Positions 35,350 through 45,608 of a stretch of DNA of 64,000 nucleotides are shown piece after piece. How positions within the stretch are numbered: position 1 is the stretch's first letter; the number at the start of each line of letters is the position of its first letter. This DNA is from Dokdonella koreensis DS-123 (GTDB lineage: Bacteria; Pseudomonadota; Gammaproteobacteria; Xanthomonadales; Rhodanobacteraceae): assembly GCF_001632775.1 (NCBI RefSeq), contig NZ_CP015249.1, positions 352,686 to 416,685 of the forward strand, in the 5' to 3' direction. Both the position numbers and the translations under genes were made by a program. The notes beneath the pieces were generated by a model. That model did no database searches. It saw only the letters and a program-made list of their open reading frames with translations, and was not told the origin of the DNA.

Positions 35350-37779
35350 ATGAACCTGCCGGGCGACCTGCGTCAGGCCTGGCGCACCTTGTGCGCCAGG
35401 CCGGGCTTCTTCGCGACCGCGGTGCTGACGCTGACGCTGGGCATCGGTGCGCTCGGCGCGATCTTCACGGTCTACGACGCGGTGCTGCTCAAGCCGCTGC
35501 CGTTCGCCGATGCCGAGCGCCTCGTGCGCGTCACCCGCGAACAGCCGCCGGCGCAGCGCAGCACGATCTCGCTGCAGGCGTTCCAGGAATGGCGCGACCG
35601 CAGCGGCGCGGCGTTCGACGCGATCGGCGCCTTCAGCGACGACACCCGCAACCTCACGCACGACGGCGAGGCGCAGCGCCTGAACGTCTACCGGGTCACG
35701 CCCGGCTTCTGGGACGTGTTCGGGCAGCCGCTGGCGCTCGGGCGCGCCTTCGGCGACGAGGAGGAGAACCGCAGCGAGCGGGTGGTCGTGCTCAGCGACG
35801 TGCTCTGGCGCAACCAGTTCGGCGCCGACCCGGCAGTGATCGGCCGCGATGTCGAACTCAACGGCGAATCGTTCCGCGTGATCGGCGTGACCAGCGCGGC
35901 GTTCCGCTATCCGTCCGATGCGCAGGTCTGGATCCCGACCTTCCTTCCCGGCGACACCACGTTCCATCGCGGCATGAACTTCCTGCGCACGGTGGCGCGT
36001 CTGCGCCCGGGCGTCTCGGCAGCGCAGGCGCGCGAGATCATGGCGCCCATCACCGACTGGCAGGCCAGGACGTATCCGGACCACCACGCCAACCTGAGCG
36101 CCGGCGTCACCGAATTGAAGGCCTTCGTCAGCGGCGGCGTGCGCCAGCCGCTCGGCATGCTGCTGGTCGCCGCGGCGCTGGTGCTGCTGGTGGCCTGCGC
36201 CAACCTGGCCAACCTGATGCTGGCGCGCGGCCAGGCACGCGCGCAGGAGCTGGCGCTGCGCAGTGCGCTGGGCGCCGATCGCAGCCGCCTGGTCAGGCAG
36301 GTGCTGGCCGAATCGCTGGTGATCGGCGCCATCGGTGCCGCCGCCGGCCTGCTGCTGGCCGGTCCGGCGATCGCGGCACTGACCGCGCTGGCCCCGGACC
36401 TGCTGCCGCCGTACAACACGCCGGCGATCGACCTGCGGGTGATCGGCGGCATCGCCGCCGTGGCGCTGGCCACGCTGCTGCTGTTCGGCCTGGCGCCGGC
36501 CTGGCGCGCCGCGGCCGCCGACCCGCTGCAGGCACTGGCGGGCGCGACGCGCGGCCAGACCGGCACGCGCGCGCAACTGCGCGGGCGCAGGATCCTGGTG
36601 TCCGCGGAGATCGCACTGGCGATGGCCGTGCTGGCCGGTGCCGGCCTGCTGATCGACAGCCTGCGCCAGCTCGAAGCGGTCGATTCGGGCATCGGTTCGC
36701 CGCAGGTACTGACCGCGTCGATCTCGATCACGCTGCCGGTGCGCCAGCCGGGCGACGACAACGACGAATGGGCGGCCCGTGCGATCGGCCAGCTCAAGGC
36801 GCGCCTCGACGCGATCGAGGCACGCCTGCGCGAGCTGCCGGGTGTCGCGTCGGTCGCGATCGCCAACCGCCTGCCGGCCTCCGGCGACTGGGGCTGGAAC
36901 AGCCGCTTCTCGGTCCCCGGCCGCACGCTCGACGACCAGGCGCTGGCCGAGTACCGCTTCGTCAGCTCCGACTACTTCACCACGTTCGGCATCCCGGTCG
37001 AGGCCGGCCGTGCGTTCGACGCCAGCGACGGCACGCGGGCGCTGCTGCCGACCGAGGTGCTGGTCAATCGCGCCTTCGCCACGCGCTACCTCGCCGGCGC
37101 CGATCCGCTCAACGAGAGCCTGGTGATCTTCGGCGACCAGCCCAAGCGCATCGTCGGCGTGGTGGCCGACGTGCACCAGGCCGGCCTGGACGCCCCGCCC
37201 AATACCGAGGTCTATTTCCCGATCAGCAAGGCGGCGGTGGGCGATCTCGCCGTCGCCATCAAGGTGGACGGCGATGCGCTTGCCTTCGCCGAGCCGCTGC
37301 GCCGCGCGCTGCGCGAGGTGGCGCCGGACGTGCCGGTGCACAGCATCCGCACGATGGACCAGGTGACCGGCGCGACGCTGGCGATGCGGCGCTTCAACAT
37401 GACGCTGATGAGCGTGTTCGCCGGTGTGGCGCTGCTGCTGGCGGCGATCGGCCTGTACGGCGTGATCGCCTACACCGTCGGCCAGCGCCGGCGCGAGATC
37501 GGCCTGCGTCAGGCGGTGGGGGCGCGCCGCGCCGACATCCACCGGCTGGTGCTGGGCGATGGCCTGCGCATGATCGTGCCGGGCCTGGCGCTGGGCCTTG
37601 TGGGTGCGCTGGCGATCGGCCGGCTGATCGCCGCGCAGCTCTACGGCGTCGGTGCGGCCGACCCGCGCGTGCTCGGTACGGTGGCGGCGGTGCTGGTCAC
37701 AGTCGCGCTGGCGGCCTGCGCGATACCGATGCGGCGTGCCGCGCGCGTACCGCCGATGGAAGCGCTGCGCGACGGCTAG
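35350..37779 (+). CDS. MacB/FtsX-type permease 6 of the array
   Basis: Protein of 809 residues (MNLPGDLRQAWRTLCARPGF). The layout is collinear with permease 5: LTLGIGALGAIFTVYDAVLL at about 25-45, GRAFGDEEENRSERVVVLSD in the first periplasmic domain, LLVACANLANLMLARGQAR near 280, and IGLYGVIAYTVGQRRREIG near 700. It ends AARVPPMEALRDG. The second periplasmic domain differs most from permease 5, as expected if that domain contacts a variable substrate. The gene ends 31 bases before permease 7. Confidence 0.92.
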   Translation: MNLPGDLRQAWRTLCARPGFFATAVLTLTLGIGALGAIFTVYDAVLLKPLPFADAERLVRVTREQPPAQRSTISLQAFQEWRDRSGAAFDAIGAFSDDTRNLTHDGEAQRLNVYRVTPGFWDVFGQPLALGRAFGDEEENRSERVVVLSDVLWRNQFGADPAVIGRDVELNGESFRVIGVTSAAFRYPSDAQVWIPTFLPGDTTFHRGMNFLRTVARLRPGVSAAQAREIMAPITDWQARTYPDHHANLSAGVTELKAFVSGGVRQPLGMLLVAAALVLLVACANLANLMLARGQARAQELALRSALGADRSRLVRQVLAESLVIGAIGAAAGLLLAGPAIAALTALAPDLLPPYNTPAIDLRVIGGIAAVALATLLLFGLAPAWRAAAADPLQALAGATRGQTGTRAQLRGRRILVSAEIALAMAVLAGAGLLIDSLRQLEAVDSGIGSPQVLTASISITLPVRQPGDDNDEWAARAIGQLKARLDAIEARLRELPGVASVAIANRLPASGDWGWNSRFSVPGRTLDDQALAEYRFVSSDYFTTFGIPVEAGRAFDASDGTRALLPTEVLVNRAFATRYLAGADPLNESLVIFGDQPKRIVGVVADVHQAGLDAPPNTEVYFPISKAAVGDLAVAIKVDGDALAFAEPLRRALREVAPDVPVHSIRTMDQVTGATLAMRRFNMTLMSVFAGVALLLAAIGLYGVIAYTVGQRRREIGLRQAVGARRADIHRLVLGDGLRMIVPGLALGLVGALAIGRLIAAQLYGVGAADPRVLGTVAAVLVTVALAACAIPMRRAARVPPMEALRDG

Positions 37780-37810
37780 ACGAATGGGCCGCGAGCCCGG
37801 GGAGAGAACG

Positions 37811-40195
37811 ATGCGGTGGATGGAATCGATACGTCAGGCGCTGCGCCAACTGGCGGCGGCACCGGGTTTCACGCTGACGTCGCTGGCGATGCTCGCGCTC
37901 GGCATCGGCCTCAGCGTGGCGATGTACTCCACGCTCGACGGTGTGCTGCTGCGCGGCCTGCCGTTCCCCGACGGCGATCGCCTGATCACCGTCAGCGCGC
38001 GCCAGCCGGCGCAGCACGTCACCGGCGCCCAGCTGACCGTGGCCGAGGCCGAGCGCGCCGCCGACGGCACGCCGGGCCTGGCCGCACTCGGCTACTACTG
38101 GTGGAGCGGTGTGACGCTGTTCGACGGCGAGCACGCGCGCGAGATCACCACGCACATGGTCAGCGACGGCTACTTCGCCGCACTCGGCGTCGAGCCGCTG
38201 CTGGGGCGGCGCCTGACTGCCGAGGACGTCCGCGAGAATCGTCCCGTGGCGGTGCTCTCCTACGCCGAGTGGCAACACGGCTTCGGCGGCGATCCGAACG
38301 TGCTCGGCCGCAGCCTGGACCTGGTCGACGAGGCACCGCTGGAAGTGGTCGGCGTAATGCCGCCGGCGCTGGCGACCTTCGCCGGCGAGACCGGTCTGTG
38401 GCGGCCGCTGGCCACCGCCCAGCTGCCGGCAGACTCGCCGCAACGCGCGCTGCGCATGCTGCTCGTGGTCGGCCGGCTCGCGCCGGGCGTCTCGCTCGCA
38501 CAGGCCGAGGCCGCGCTGACCGCGCGCATGGCCGATCCGCTGGTGCGCGGCGGTAATCCCGGCGAGGCCTGGCAGGCCGCCGCGCGGCCGTTCCTCGACG
38601 AACTGGTCGGCGATGCGCGCGGCGCGCTGTGGGGCGCGTTCGCGCTGGCGGTGCTGGTGCTGCTGATCGCCGCGCTCAACGTCGCGATCCTGCTCGACGC
38701 CCGCCAGGCCGCCCGCCGGCGCGAACAGGCGGTGCGCCAGGCGCTGGGTGCCTCGCGCGCGTCGCTCGGCCGCGCGTTGCTGGTCGAGCTCGCGCTGCTG
38801 GCGGGCGCTGGCGTCGTGCTGGGTCTGGGTCTGGCGGCACTCGGCCTGCACGTGCTGCGCGACCTCGCTGCCGAAAGCGTGCCGCGCGTGGACGGCATCG
38901 TCATCGATCGTGGCGTGGCGGCGTTCGCGGTCCTGCTCGGCGTGTCGGTGCCGCTGCTGGCGGCGCTGGCCGGTGCGCTGCGCATCGCCGCCGCGCCGGC
39001 CGAGGCGATGCGCGGCGGCACCAAGGGCGTCCTCGGTGGCGGCGGCCGGCGCCGCGCGCTGCCGGTGCTGGCGATGGCACTGTCGACCGCCAGCCTGGTC
39101 GCCGCGCTGACACTGGCGGCCGGCCTGTGGCGCTTGCAGCGGGTCGATCCCGGCTTCGCCGCGCGTGGGGTGACGGTGATGCAGTTCTTCCGCGTCGGCA
39201 GCGAGGCCTTCGTGCCGTTCACCGAGCGCCTGCTCGAACGCCTGGCGGCGCTGCCGGGCGTCGAGGCGGCGGCGCTGACCAGCGCGCCGCCGCGTTCGGG
39301 TATCGGCAGCGCCAGCGTCGACCTCACCGTCGCCGCACGGCCCGACAACGCGCCGGTGCAGGCCGGCCTGCGCCGCGTGTCGCCCGGCTACCGCGCCCTG
39401 CTCGACATCCCGCTGGTGGCCGGGCGCGATTTCGACGTCGGCGACCGCCGCGGCACCGAGCCGGTCGCACTGGTCAGCCGCGCCGCGGCGCGGCGCCTGT
39501 TCGGCGAGGCGTCCGCGGTCGGCCAGGTGGTCGGTGTGCCGATCCGCGGTGCGCGTGTGGACGTGCGCGTGGTCGGCGTCGTCGAGGACATCCGCAACGA
39601 CGGCCTGCGCAGCGCGCCGGCGCCGGAGATCCTGGTGCCGTTCGCGCAGCAGCCGGGACCGGCGATGGCGTTTCTCACGCGCGGCGGCGCAGCCGGCACC
39701 GAGGCGGCGATGGCCGCGGCGCTCGCCGCGCTCGACCCGCGCCAGGCGATCACGCGCCACTACGCGCTGGCCGTGCCGATCGAGGAGGAACTGGCGCCCG
39801 CGCGCTTCTTCGCGCGCACGGTCGGCGCGTTCGCCGCGGCCGCGCTGCTGCTGGCCGTGCTCGGCACCTACGCGGTGGCCGCGCTGCGCCAACGCCGCCG
39901 GATCGGCGAGTTCGGCCTGCGCCTGGCGATCGGTGCGCGGCCACGCGACATGGCGGCCGAGGTGCTGCGCGACGGCCTGGGCCTGAGCGCCGTCGGCGTC
40001 GCCGCGGGCCTGGCGCTGGCGATCGGCGGGCTGCGCCTGCTCGATCTCTCGGCGGTCGGCGTTGCCGGGACGGTATCACCGGCGGTGCTCGCCGCCGGCA
40101 TCGCGGCGATGGTGATTGCCGCGTTGACCGCGGTCGGCCTGCCGGCCTGGCGCGCCGCGCGCGTGCCGCCGATGGAAGCGTTGCGTACCGAATGA
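37811..40195 (+). CDS. MacB/FtsX-type permease 7 of the array
   Basis: Protein of 794 residues; ATG 37811 follows GGGGAGAG, and a second ATG lies three codons inside. First segment SLAMLALGIGLSVAMYSTLD. The first FtsX block is divergent: LLIAALNVAILLDARQAAR near 284 keeps the spacing but lacks the Cys-Asn-Leu core. The second periplasmic domain is short. The last block (VLGTYAVAALRQRRRIGEFG) lacks the usual LYGVxAY. It ends ARVPPMEALRTE. This is one of the more diverged members and could be a non-equivalent partner in a heteromeric transporter. Confidence 0.9.
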   Translation: MRWMESIRQALRQLAAAPGFTLTSLAMLALGIGLSVAMYSTLDGVLLRGLPFPDGDRLITVSARQPAQHVTGAQLTVAEAERAADGTPGLAALGYYWWSGVTLFDGEHAREITTHMVSDGYFAALGVEPLLGRRLTAEDVRENRPVAVLSYAEWQHGFGGDPNVLGRSLDLVDEAPLEVVGVMPPALATFAGETGLWRPLATAQLPADSPQRALRMLLVVGRLAPGVSLAQAEAALTARMADPLVRGGNPGEAWQAAARPFLDELVGDARGALWGAFALAVLVLLIAALNVAILLDARQAARRREQAVRQALGASRASLGRALLVELALLAGAGVVLGLGLAALGLHVLRDLAAESVPRVDGIVIDRGVAAFAVLLGVSVPLLAALAGALRIAAAPAEAMRGGTKGVLGGGGRRRALPVLAMALSTASLVAALTLAAGLWRLQRVDPGFAARGVTVMQFFRVGSEAFVPFTERLLERLAALPGVEAAALTSAPPRSGIGSASVDLTVAARPDNAPVQAGLRRVSPGYRALLDIPLVAGRDFDVGDRRGTEPVALVSRAAARRLFGEASAVGQVVGVPIRGARVDVRVVGVVEDIRNDGLRSAPAPEILVPFAQQPGPAMAFLTRGGAAGTEAAMAAALAALDPRQAITRHYALAVPIEEELAPARFFARTVGAFAAAALLLAVLGTYAVAALRQRRRIGEFGLRLAIGARPRDMAAEVLRDGLGLSAVGVAAGLALAIGGLRLLDLSAVGVAGTVSPAVLAAGIAAMVIAALTAVGLPAWRAARVPPMEALRTE

Positions 40196-40253
40196 GCGGC
40201 CGCGGTGCCGGTTGCGCCGCGATCGTACCCTCGTCCCTTCCGGAGTCCGCCCC

Positions 40254-42746
40254 ATGCGCCTTCCCGTTCCGCTCCACCTCGTTCCGGATCGCCTGCGCCA
40301 CGCCGTGCGCGGCCTGGCCGCGCGCCCGCTGTTCGCGTTCGTCGCAATCGCGACGCTGGCGCTCGGCATCGGTGCGAACCTGGCGGTGTTCTCGCTGGTC
40401 GAGCGCCTGCTGCTGACCCCGCTGGCGGTCGCCGAGCCCGATCGCCTGGTCAACCTGACCGTGCCGGGGCAGACCGACATCCGTGTCAGCTCGACCCTGG
40501 CCGGTAACGAGACCGCGCTGTTCAACTACCCGATGTTCCGCGACCTGGAGCGTGCCCAGGACGGCGTCGCCACGCTGGCCGCGCACCGGCCGCAACCGGT
40601 CAACCTCGCCTACGCCGGCCACACCGAGCGCGTGCAGGCGCTGCTGGTGTCGGGGCGCTACTTCGACGTGCTCGGCCTCACGCCCGCGCTCGGGCGCCTG
40701 CTCGGCGCCAGCGACGACGCGGTCGACGGCCAGGCGCAGGCGGCCGTGCTCGGCCACGCCTACTGGCGCGATCGCCTCGGTGCCGATCCGGACGTGATCG
40801 GCCGCAGCCTGGTCGCCAACGGCCAGGTGCTGCAGATCGTCGGCATCGCGCCACCGGGTTTCGACGGCACGACGGTCGGCCTCGCGCCCCAGGTCTACCT
40901 GCCGATCTCGCTGCGCGGGCCCGATGGCGCGGTCTCGATTCCCGACCACGCGCACCGCGAGCTCCACTGGGTGCACGTGTTCGCGCGGCTGGCGCCGGGC
41001 ATGACCGCCGCGCAGGCCGCGCTGAAGCTCGACGGCGCGTACCGTGCCGCGATCGAAGCGTACGAGCCGGTGTCGGCGCTGACCGGCACGGCGGTGGCGC
41101 GTCATCTTGCGCTGGCGCCCGGCGCGCGCGGCCAGAGCCTGCAGCCCGATCGCTCGCGGGCCTCGCTGATGCTCGCGCAGGGTGCGGCGTTGCTGGTGCT
41201 GCTGATCGCCTGCGTGAACCTGGCCAACCTGCAGCTCGCGCGCGGCAGCGGCCGCACCGGCGAGATGGGCGTGCGCTCGGCGCTCGGCGCGAGCCGGCGC
41301 CAGCTGCTCGGCGAGGCGCTGGCCGAGCCGCTGGTGATCGCGCTGGCCGGCGCCGCCGCGGCGCTGCCGATCGGCTTCGCCGGCCGGCATCTGCTCGGCC
41401 GGCTGCTGCTGGCGGACCGCTCGGCGACGCTGACCGGGACGGGCATCGACTTCGCTACCGCCGGCGCCGCGCTGGCGATCGCCCTGGTCGCGCTGCTGGG
41501 TTTTGCGCTGATCCCGGCGCGCCGTCTCGCCACGGCGGCACCGGCCCGTGCGCTGGCCGGCCATGCCGGCGGCGTCGGCCGGCGTGGCACCGGCCGCCTG
41601 CGCGCGGTGCTGGTCACCGTGCAGATCGGCTTCTCGATGGCGCTGCTGGTGCTGGCCGGCCTGTTCGTGCAGAGCTTGGCGAACATCGCACGTGCCGACC
41701 TGGGCATGAATCTCGATGCCCTGGTCGCCTTCACCGTCGAGCCCGAACTCAACGGCTACGACCGCGCGCGCAACGCCGCGCTGTACGACCGCATCGACGC
41801 CGCGCTGGCGGCGCTGCCGGGCGTGACCGGCGTCGCGCGTGCGCAGAACCGCCTGCTCGCGAACGGCTACAGCGGCGGCGGCGCGGCCGTCGAGGGGCAG
41901 GACGGCGGCGGCTTCTCGACCTACAACCAGGTCGGCCCGGGCTACTTCGACACGCTCGGCATCGCCCAGCTCGCCGGCCGCGGCTTTGCACCGGCCGACA
42001 GCGCCGAGGCGCCGCCCGTGGCCATCGTCAACCGCCGCTTCGCCGAGGCGTTCGGCCTGGATCCGGCGGCGACGGTCGGCCGCACGCTGCGGCTGAACGG
42101 CCAGCGCCTGGAGATCGTCGGCCTGGTCGCCGATGCCGCCTATGCCAAGGTCAAGGCGCCGCCGCCGCCGCAGATCTACCTGCCCGACGCGCAGAGCGAG
42201 GCCAGCGGCTCGATGAGCTTCTACGTGCGCACCACGCTCGATCCGGCCGAGCAGCAGGCATCGATCGCCGCGGCGGTGGCGGCGATCGACGCCAACCTGC
42301 CGCTGCGCAGCCTGTCGACGCTGCGCGAGCAGGCCCGCGTCAACGTCGCTGCCGACCGCACCATCAGCCTGCTCGCGACGGCGCTGGCGCTGCTGGCGAC
42401 CCTGCTCGCCGCGGGCGGGCTGTACGGCGTGCTGTCCTACCTGGTCGCCGAGCGCCGCCGCGAGATCGGCCTGCGCCTGGCGCTCGGCGCGACGCCGGCG
42501 CGGCTGCGCGGCCTGGTCGCGGGCCAGGTCGGCCGCATGGCGGTGGCCGGTGGGCTGCTCGGCCTCGCCGCGGCACTGGCCGGCGGCCGCCTCGCCGCCG
42601 CGAACCTGTACGGGCTGACCGCGCACGATCCGACCGTGCTGGCCGGCGCGGCGCTCGTGCTCGCGATCGTCGTCGCGCTGGCCGCCTGGCTGCCGGCGCG
42701 CCGCGCGGCGCATACCGATCCGGTGGAAGCGTTGCGGCACGATTGA
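40254..42746 (+). CDS. MacB/FtsX-type permease 8 of the array
   Basis: Protein of 830 residues; ATG 40254 has GGAG 9 bases upstream. It shares with permease 3 the length, the start of the first segment (RPLFAFVAIATLALGIGAN), GFDGTTVGLAPQVYLPI in the first periplasmic domain and the linker APGARGQSLQPDRS before the FtsX block (LLIACVNLANLQLARGSGR near 317). The last block is AGGLYGVLSYLVAERRREIG. It closes the tightly spaced run that began with the adaptor; the next gap is 433 bases and carries a sigma-54 promoter. Confidence 0.92.
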   Translation: MRLPVPLHLVPDRLRHAVRGLAARPLFAFVAIATLALGIGANLAVFSLVERLLLTPLAVAEPDRLVNLTVPGQTDIRVSSTLAGNETALFNYPMFRDLERAQDGVATLAAHRPQPVNLAYAGHTERVQALLVSGRYFDVLGLTPALGRLLGASDDAVDGQAQAAVLGHAYWRDRLGADPDVIGRSLVANGQVLQIVGIAPPGFDGTTVGLAPQVYLPISLRGPDGAVSIPDHAHRELHWVHVFARLAPGMTAAQAALKLDGAYRAAIEAYEPVSALTGTAVARHLALAPGARGQSLQPDRSRASLMLAQGAALLVLLIACVNLANLQLARGSGRTGEMGVRSALGASRRQLLGEALAEPLVIALAGAAAALPIGFAGRHLLGRLLLADRSATLTGTGIDFATAGAALAIALVALLGFALIPARRLATAAPARALAGHAGGVGRRGTGRLRAVLVTVQIGFSMALLVLAGLFVQSLANIARADLGMNLDALVAFTVEPELNGYDRARNAALYDRIDAALAALPGVTGVARAQNRLLANGYSGGGAAVEGQDGGGFSTYNQVGPGYFDTLGIAQLAGRGFAPADSAEAPPVAIVNRRFAEAFGLDPAATVGRTLRLNGQRLEIVGLVADAAYAKVKAPPPPQIYLPDAQSEASGSMSFYVRTTLDPAEQQASIAAAVAAIDANLPLRSLSTLREQARVNVAADRTISLLATALALLATLLAAGGLYGVLSYLVAERRREIGLRLALGATPARLRGLVAGQVGRMAVAGGLLGLAAALAGGRLAAANLYGLTAHDPTVLAGAALVLAIVVALAAWLPARRAAHTDPVEALRHD

Positions 42747-43044
42747 GCATCCGCGCCGGACGTCGTCAGCGGCGTCCGGCCGGTTCGGACGGGAGACCGG
42801 AAGCGTCAGGCCGACAGTGCCTGCCGCACGTGCAGCCCGTGCGTCGCCAACGGCGCCGGCGATCCCGGCGTGCTTCATGCGGTTCCTGGCCGACGCGACG
42901 CTGCTGCGGGCGCGGACCGATCCGTGAATGCGTTGCCTGGCGGCCCGGCTGCGGGTCGGCCTGCCGTCGACGACCGCGGCAGGCGGATCCGCCGGCGTGG
43001 CGGCCGATCACCGGGGACGGCCTGTCCGGCCGGTGCCGTGCAAG

Positions 43045-43060
43045 CGGACAGTCTTGTCCG
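43045..43060 (+). promoter_or_regulatory. Likely activator site upstream of permease 9
   Basis: CGGACAGTCTTGTCCG is a perfect 6-bp-arm palindrome with a 4-base centre. It lies about 52 bases upstream of the sigma-54 promoter at 43112 and uses the same CGGAC/GTCCG half-sites as the adaptor promoter. Confidence 0.7.
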
Positions 43061-43111
43061 TTTCTGGACGGGGCCGGCCCGGCGAAGCGCGTCACGGCGG
43101 GTCCGGCCGGT

Positions 43112-43127
43112 TGGCGCGGGATTTGCG
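43112..43127 (+). promoter_or_regulatory. Sigma-54 promoter of permease 9
   Basis: TGGCGCGGGATTTGCG matches the -24/-12 consensus TGGCRYG-N4-TTGC with GG at 43113-43114 and GC at 43125-43126, 10 bases apart. The expected start near 43137 leaves a leader of about 40 bases before ATG 43180. Confidence 0.85.
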
Positions 43128-43179
43128 TAGCACCTGCCGTAGCGGCCGGCCGGCCGACGAGCCCCACCGAGGACAGGTC

Positions 43180-45594
43180 ATGCGGACGCTGGTGCTGGAA
43201 CTGAAGCAGGCCTGGCGCGCCATCGTGCTGCGTCCGGGATTCTCGGCGCTGGCCGTCGGCGTCCTCGCGGCGGGCCTGGCCTGCGTGATCTACATGCTGA
43301 TCGCGATCGGCAGCCTGGTGCTGCGCCCGCTGCCGTTCCCGCATGCCGACCGGCTGCATCACGTCGGGCTGCACGACGGCAACGACAGCGGCGGATCGCT
43401 CGAGCCGCTGCGCAGCCAGGACCTGCTGGACCTGCGGCGGCAGCTGGCCGGAACCGCCGAGGTCGCCGGTTTCATGCAGGCGACCGTGAACCTGAGCGAC
43501 CTGGAGCGGCCCGAGCGGTTCGCCGGCGCGTTCGTGTCCGGCAACCTGTTCCAGGTACTCGGCGTCGCACCGGCGCTGGGCCGCGACTTCGCCCTGACCG
43601 ACGAGCAGGACGGCGCGGCGGTGGTGATGCTCTCCCACGCGGTATGGGTCGCACGCTACGGGGCCGACCCGGGCATCGTCGGCCGCCAGGTGCGCCTCAA
43701 CACGCTGCCGGCGACGGTGATCGGCGTGATGCCGCAGGATTTCAGCTACCCCGATCGCGAGACGGTCTGGGTGCCGGCGCGCTTCGCCGGTGCCGGCACC
43801 GGTACCGATCAGGAATACCGGGTGGTGGTACGCCGCACGGCCGATGCGTCGATGGCCGCGCTCGACGCCGCGATCGCGGCCTGGTTCGCCGATGCCGCGC
43901 GCGCGCAGCCGGCGCACTTCCGGCACCTGGCGGCCGCGGCGCAGCCGCTGGCCTGGCTGGCGGTCAACCCCGGTACCCGCACGGTGATCGGCATCATGCT
44001 GGCGTCGGTGCTGCTGGTGTTGCTGGTCGCCTGCGCCAATGCCGCCAACTTGCTGCTGACGCGCACGCTGGGCCGCCGCCAGGAGCTGGCCGTCCGCGTC
44101 GCGCTGGGCGCGAGTTCCCGGCGCCTGATGCTGCACCTGATCGCGCAGAGCCTGCTGCTGACACTGGCCGCGGTGGCGATCGCGATTCCGCTGGCGCACC
44201 TAGGGGCGGCCTGGACCGAGCGCATGTTCGCCGCCTCGGAGGACGGTCCGCCGCTGTGGATCCATTTCACGTTCGACCCGCAGGTGATCGGCATGACGGC
44301 CGCGGTGGCGGTGCTGACGGCGCTGGCGGCCGGCTTGCTGCCGGCGTTGCGTGCGCGCGAGGCCGCGCTGGCCGGCGACCTGCGCGACGGCGCCCGCGGC
44401 ATCGCCGGCGGACGCTTCGCGCGGATCAGCCGGGTGCTGGTGATCGGCGAGGTGGCGCTGTCGTGCGCGCTGCTGATCGCGGTCGGCACGCTGGCCTACG
44501 GCATCGCGGCGCTCGACCGCACCGAACTCGGCATCGATCCGTCCAACATCCTGACCGCGCGCGTGGGCCTGTTCGCCGACGCGCATCCGACCGGCGCCGA
44601 GCAGACGCGCGTGATCGAGCGCATCGTCGAGCGGCTGCGCGCCGACCCGGCGGTGATCGACGCCACCGCCGGCACCAACCTGCCGGCCCTCGGCACCCAG
44701 CTGCGCGAGGTCCTGCCCGAGCGCGAGACGGCCGGCGACGGACCGCTGCCGCGCACGCTGTACGCGGCAGCGGACGATCGCTACCTTGCGGCCTACGGGC
44801 TGCGGTTGCGCGAAGGGCGTTTCTTCGACACGCGCGACGCGGCCGACGGCGTCCCGGTGGCGGTGGTCGATGCGCGCTTCGCCGACCGCATGGCAGCGGG
44901 TGGCCCGGTGCTCGGCCAGCGGTTCCGGCTGAACCCGCGCGAGCCGTCGAGTCCGCTGCTGACCGTGATCGGTGTCGTCGAGGGCCTGACGATGAGCCAG
45001 CCCGGCACGCCGGTGCATCCGGCGCTGCTGGTGCCGCTGCGCCAGCAGCCGGCGCGCTTCGTCAGCCTGGCGGTGCGCGTGCACGGCGATCCCGCCGCGT
45101 TCGCGCCGCGGCTGTCGGACCTGATCCGCGCAGTGGACGCCGACACGCCGGCCTACTGGGTGCGTACCTACGCGCAGACGATCCGCGAGAAGACCTTTAC
45201 CGAGCGCCTGCTGGCCCAGGTGTTCGGCGCGTTCGGCGCGATCGCGCTGATCCTCGCCGGCGCCGGCCTCTACGGCGTCATGGCCTTCGCGGTGGCCCAG
45301 CGCACGCGCGAGATCGGCGTGCGCCGCGCGCTCGGCGCCTCGGCAGGCAGCGTGCTGCGCGACCTCGCCACGCTGACCGGCACGCAGCTGGGCATCGGCC
45401 TGGCGCTCGGCCTCGCCCTGGGCATTCCGTTCGCGCGGGTGCTGGCCGGCGCGCTCGACAGCATCGAGGGCGGGGGCGTGCTGGTCGTGCTGGCGGTGCT
45501 GCTGGTGCTGGGCCTGGCCGCGGCGCTGGCGGTCGCGGTGCCGGCCCGGCGTGCCCTGCGCGTCGATCCGATGGTGGCCTTGCGTCACGACTAG
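43180..45594 (+). CDS. MacB/FtsX-type permease 9 of the array
   Basis: Protein of 804 residues from ATG 43180 (MRTLVLELKQAWRAIVLRPG). First segment ALAVGVLAAGLACVIYMLIA; FtsX block with LLVACANAANLLLTRTLGR near 282; last block GAGLYGVMAFAVAQRTREIG near 690; end RRALRVDPMVALRHD. It lies alone behind its own sigma-54 promoter and is followed by a 288-base gap with nested inverted repeats. The C-terminal style (RVDPxVALRxx) agrees with permease 10, so these two are closer to each other than to permeases 1-8. Confidence 0.92.
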   Translation: MRTLVLELKQAWRAIVLRPGFSALAVGVLAAGLACVIYMLIAIGSLVLRPLPFPHADRLHHVGLHDGNDSGGSLEPLRSQDLLDLRRQLAGTAEVAGFMQATVNLSDLERPERFAGAFVSGNLFQVLGVAPALGRDFALTDEQDGAAVVMLSHAVWVARYGADPGIVGRQVRLNTLPATVIGVMPQDFSYPDRETVWVPARFAGAGTGTDQEYRVVVRRTADASMAALDAAIAAWFADAARAQPAHFRHLAAAAQPLAWLAVNPGTRTVIGIMLASVLLVLLVACANAANLLLTRTLGRRQELAVRVALGASSRRLMLHLIAQSLLLTLAAVAIAIPLAHLGAAWTERMFAASEDGPPLWIHFTFDPQVIGMTAAVAVLTALAAGLLPALRAREAALAGDLRDGARGIAGGRFARISRVLVIGEVALSCALLIAVGTLAYGIAALDRTELGIDPSNILTARVGLFADAHPTGAEQTRVIERIVERLRADPAVIDATAGTNLPALGTQLREVLPERETAGDGPLPRTLYAAADDRYLAAYGLRLREGRFFDTRDAADGVPVAVVDARFADRMAAGGPVLGQRFRLNPREPSSPLLTVIGVVEGLTMSQPGTPVHPALLVPLRQQPARFVSLAVRVHGDPAAFAPRLSDLIRAVDADTPAYWVRTYAQTIREKTFTERLLAQVFGAFGAIALILAGAGLYGVMAFAVAQRTREIGVRRALGASAGSVLRDLATLTGTQLGIGLALGLALGIPFARVLAGALDSIEGGGVLVVLAVLLVLGLAAALAVAVPARRALRVDPMVALRHD

Positions 45595-45608
45595 AGCGAG
45601 AGCGTGCT

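Larger units (their letters stand above)
42747..43179 (+). other. Intergenic region with sigma-54 control unit
   Basis: About 430 bases without a gene. The first 290 bases hold nothing I recognise. The right part has a palindrome at 43045-43060, a sigma-54 promoter at 43112-43126 and the ribosome binding site GAGGA at 43169-43173. A frame open from 42928 into permease 9 is not the real start, because the promoter lies inside it. Confidence 0.7.

Noticed and set aside
32851..37542. Long minus-strand open frame antisense to permeases 5 and 6
   Set aside because: Same composition artefact; it also repeats because the two permeases beneath are similar.
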